In this document: one piece after another, positions 5,603 through 6,679 of the stretch
Layout of the letters: the number at the start of each line of letters is the position of its first letter
Numbering within the stretch: the stretch's first letter is position 1
Assembly: GCA_034184445.1 (NCBI GenBank)
Contig: JAXFZX010000053.1
Coordinates: 1-6,679 of the forward strand
DNA: 6,679 nucleotides
Direction: 5' to 3'
Source: CALXZG01 sp034184445
GTDB lineage: Bacteria > Pseudomonadota > Alphaproteobacteria > CAAHEQ01 > UBA3637
The notes under the pieces: generated by a model
Told to the model about the DNA's origin: nothing
Seen by the model: only the letters and a program-made list of their open reading frames with translations
Databases searched by the model: none
Program-made: the position numbers and the translations under genes

Positions 5603-6679
5603 TTACGTGCATGCTGGATCATCATATGTTGCTCTTCCCCATCCATGATCAAACGAGTAGTAGAATGCCTTTGTTCCCTGACATACCGTTTCATACAAAT
5701 CAGTCGGTGTATATGTAGGGGTATCCGGATCTACATCAGCAGAAGATGCATAAGTTGTATTACAGGCTGTTGCTCCATCTTGGCACCCATAGGGACAGTT
5801 TGTATAACCGGCTCTGTCATTACCAAGAATATAACCACTCACGCATTTCAGGGGGTCAGGACCACTTACAGACTCACATTCTGAGTCCCTCCATGACGCT
5901 CTTTTCCAACCCGGATATGCCCCAAACATCCCATAATAATACATTTTTGATCCCTGACACATTGTTTCACCACTATCAGCCGTCGTGTGTGTGGGGCCAT
6001 CTGGATCCATACAGTTTACATCCGCAAATGTTGCTCTTCGCCATTCCCTAACATCACTGTTGTAGTAATACGCTATTGTTCCCTGACACATTGTTGCACC
6101 ATTATCAGCCGTCGTGTATGTGGGGGCTTCTGATTTATCAAGACACCTGGCTGATCCATCTATACATCCATAGGGGCAAGTTGACCAGCCACATTCATCT
6201 TGAATACCTTCACCCCCATCATAACAAACAGGTTTTCCACAGGTACCATAATCATCGGTTGTTGCACTGGATCCGCCATCAGAGGTTCTATCAGATGCAT
6301 TATTATCTTCGGCCACCATATCATTATTATAGATTAAAAACAATTCATTATCGTCTGAACTACACTCGTCAGGGGTTATATTCTTTGTTTCATCATTTGT
6401 TTTGGTAATTGCCCGCAAAGAGGTTGAATCCCCAATCATTTTAACCAAATTTTGGCATACGGGTTTGGTCACACCACTAACCTTAATTCCAAATTCACCG
6501 TCCCATTCCGTGACATCATTTTGAAATGTGCCACCAGCGGTTATATTTTCATCTTCAAACTCAGTCAAATTCGGTCGGATACCTGTTGACAGTTGGCTGG
6601 CAATAACGATGGCACGTTTACTTGCCCCATCCATTAATTCATTGGCACGATACCTGTTCATCGCCATATTATACCCCGC
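5603..6679 (-). CDS. Type IV pilin-like protein with cysteine-rich repeat extension (5' end outside window)
   Basis: The frame is open to the right edge (AGYN precedes the ATG at 6667), so the true start lies outside and 358 residues are visible. Numbering below counts that internal Met as 1. The first part, YNMAMNRYRANELMDGASKRA, resembles the stretch just after the prepilin hydrophobic helix, so the missing 5' part probably encodes the leader peptide, the cleavage site and most of that helix. Residues about 20-110 look like a compact pilin head, with FGIKVSGVTKPVCQNL at 59-74, as in PilS-type pilins, and one cysteine pair (71, 102). Residues 99-140 form an Asp/Ser/Thr/Asn-rich linker. Residues 143-353 hold two cysteine-rich modules in the order A-B-B-A-B. 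All 18 cysteines together give an even count, which suits disulfide pairing outside the cell. It likely acts as a surface pilin or pseudopilin with an adhesive or lectin-like tip; this is an inference. The GT41 gene follows by 26 bp. I do not recognise the specific family of the extension. Confidence 0.75.
   Translation of the reverse strand, partial: AGYNMAMNRYRANELMDGASKRAIVIASQLSTGIRPNLTEFEDENITAGGTFQNDVTEWDGEFGIKVSGVTKPVCQNLVKMIGDSTSLRAITKTNDETKNITPDECSSDDNELFLIYNNDMVAEDNNASDRTSDGGSSATTDDYGTCGKPVCYDGGEGIQDECGWSTCPYGCIDGSARCLDKSEAPTYTTADNGATMCQGTIAYYYNSDVREWRRATFADVNCMDPDGPTHTTADSGETMCQGSKMYYYGMFGAYPGWKRASWRDSECESVSGPDPLKCVSGYILGNDRAGYTNCPYGCQDGATACNTTYASSADVDPDTPTYTPTDLYETVCQGTKAFYYSFDHGWGRATYDDPACT
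5609..5722 (-). repeat. B module 3 at the pilin-like protein's C-terminus
   Basis: Residues 316-353 keep the B pattern in diverged form: PTYTPTD, VCQGTKAFYY, GWGRA and a closing Asp-x-x-Cys. It is the last element of the protein; only one residue follows the final cysteine. Confidence 0.85.
5762..5845 (-). repeat. A module 2 of the pilin-like protein
   Basis: Residues 275-302 carry four cysteines (275, 291, 295, 302) and the same core, NCPYGCQDGATAC. It separates B modules 2 and 3 and lacks the extra cysteine pair found at the start of A module 1. Confidence 0.8.
5876..6127 (-). repeat. Tandem B modules 1 and 2 of the pilin-like protein
   Basis: Residues 181-219 and 224-264 repeat with a 43-residue (129 bp) period. 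The shared pattern is PT-x-TTAD-x-G-x-TMCQG, then YYY, then W-(R/K)-RA, then D and a final Cys. At DNA level 5951-5996 and 6080-6125 match at 43 of 46 bases, so the duplication is relatively recent or kept uniform by conversion. Confidence 0.9.
6143..6241 (-). repeat. A module 1 of the pilin-like protein
   Basis: Residues 143-175 form a six-cysteine segment (143, 148, 159, 164, 168, 175) centred on TCPYGCIDGSARC. The CPYGC-x-DG-x-x-x-C core returns in A module 2. It sits between the acidic linker and the first B module. Confidence 0.8.

Noticed and set aside
5746..6408. Plus-strand open frames of about 100-119 codons with His/Tyr/Leu-rich translations opposite the pilin-like gene.
   Set aside because: Their repetitive composition is the complement of the repeat modules, and the minus-strand frame has the clear domain and cysteine pattern.
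6668..6679. GGGTATAAT next to ATG at 6667 on the minus strand looks like a promoter -10 and a gene start.
   Set aside because: The pilin-like frame stays open through it, the residues AGYN continue a pilin-type segment, and the ATG has no ribosome site, so it is internal coding sequence.

Overview
The window looks like a low-GC, probably alphaproteobacterial chromosome segment. The reasons are an exonuclease III whose best-remembered relatives are alphaproteobacterial XthA-type enzymes, consensus sigma70-type promoters, and a pilin-like protein with a large cysteine-rich extension. An ADP-forming-type acyl-CoA synthetase hints at a fermentative, perhaps host-associated, lifestyle. The taxonomic guess is an inference from remembered family features and is only moderately secure. 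I see no RNA gene, insertion sequence, CRISPR array or origin. Coding density is high and no gene-free stretch exceeds 300 bases.

Layout. (1) 1-1342, minus: N-terminal 447 codons of an acetyl/acyl-CoA synthetase (ADP-forming) or a related CoA-binding acetyltransferase, running off the left edge. (2) 1343-1520: divergent intergenic region with a perfect TTGACA-17-TATAAT promoter facing left and a near-perfect TTGACA-16-TATACT promoter facing right. (3) 1521-2492, plus: family 2 glycosyltransferase. (4) 2527-3168, minus: secreted HExxH protein, a putative zinc peptidase. (5) 3198-3989, plus: exonuclease III, starting only 29 bp from the divergent HExxH gene. (6) 3984-5576, minus: cytoplasmic TPR plus GT41 (O-GlcNAc transferase/SPINDLY-like) glycosyltransferase, whose stop codon meets that of exonuclease III inside one TTATAA palindrome. 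(7) 5603-6679, minus: type IV pilin-like protein, cut at the right edge before its prepilin N-terminus, ending in a modular cysteine-rich repeat region.

How the genes fit together. Genes 6 and 7 lie 26 bp apart on the same strand and probably form one transcript (pilin first). This suggests that the GT41 enzyme modifies the Ser/Thr-rich pilin-like protein or related surface proteins, and this pair is the most interesting part of the window. The other genes alternate in orientation (-, +, -, +) and appear to be independent units: energy metabolism, surface polysaccharide synthesis, a secreted peptidase-like protein and DNA base-excision repair.
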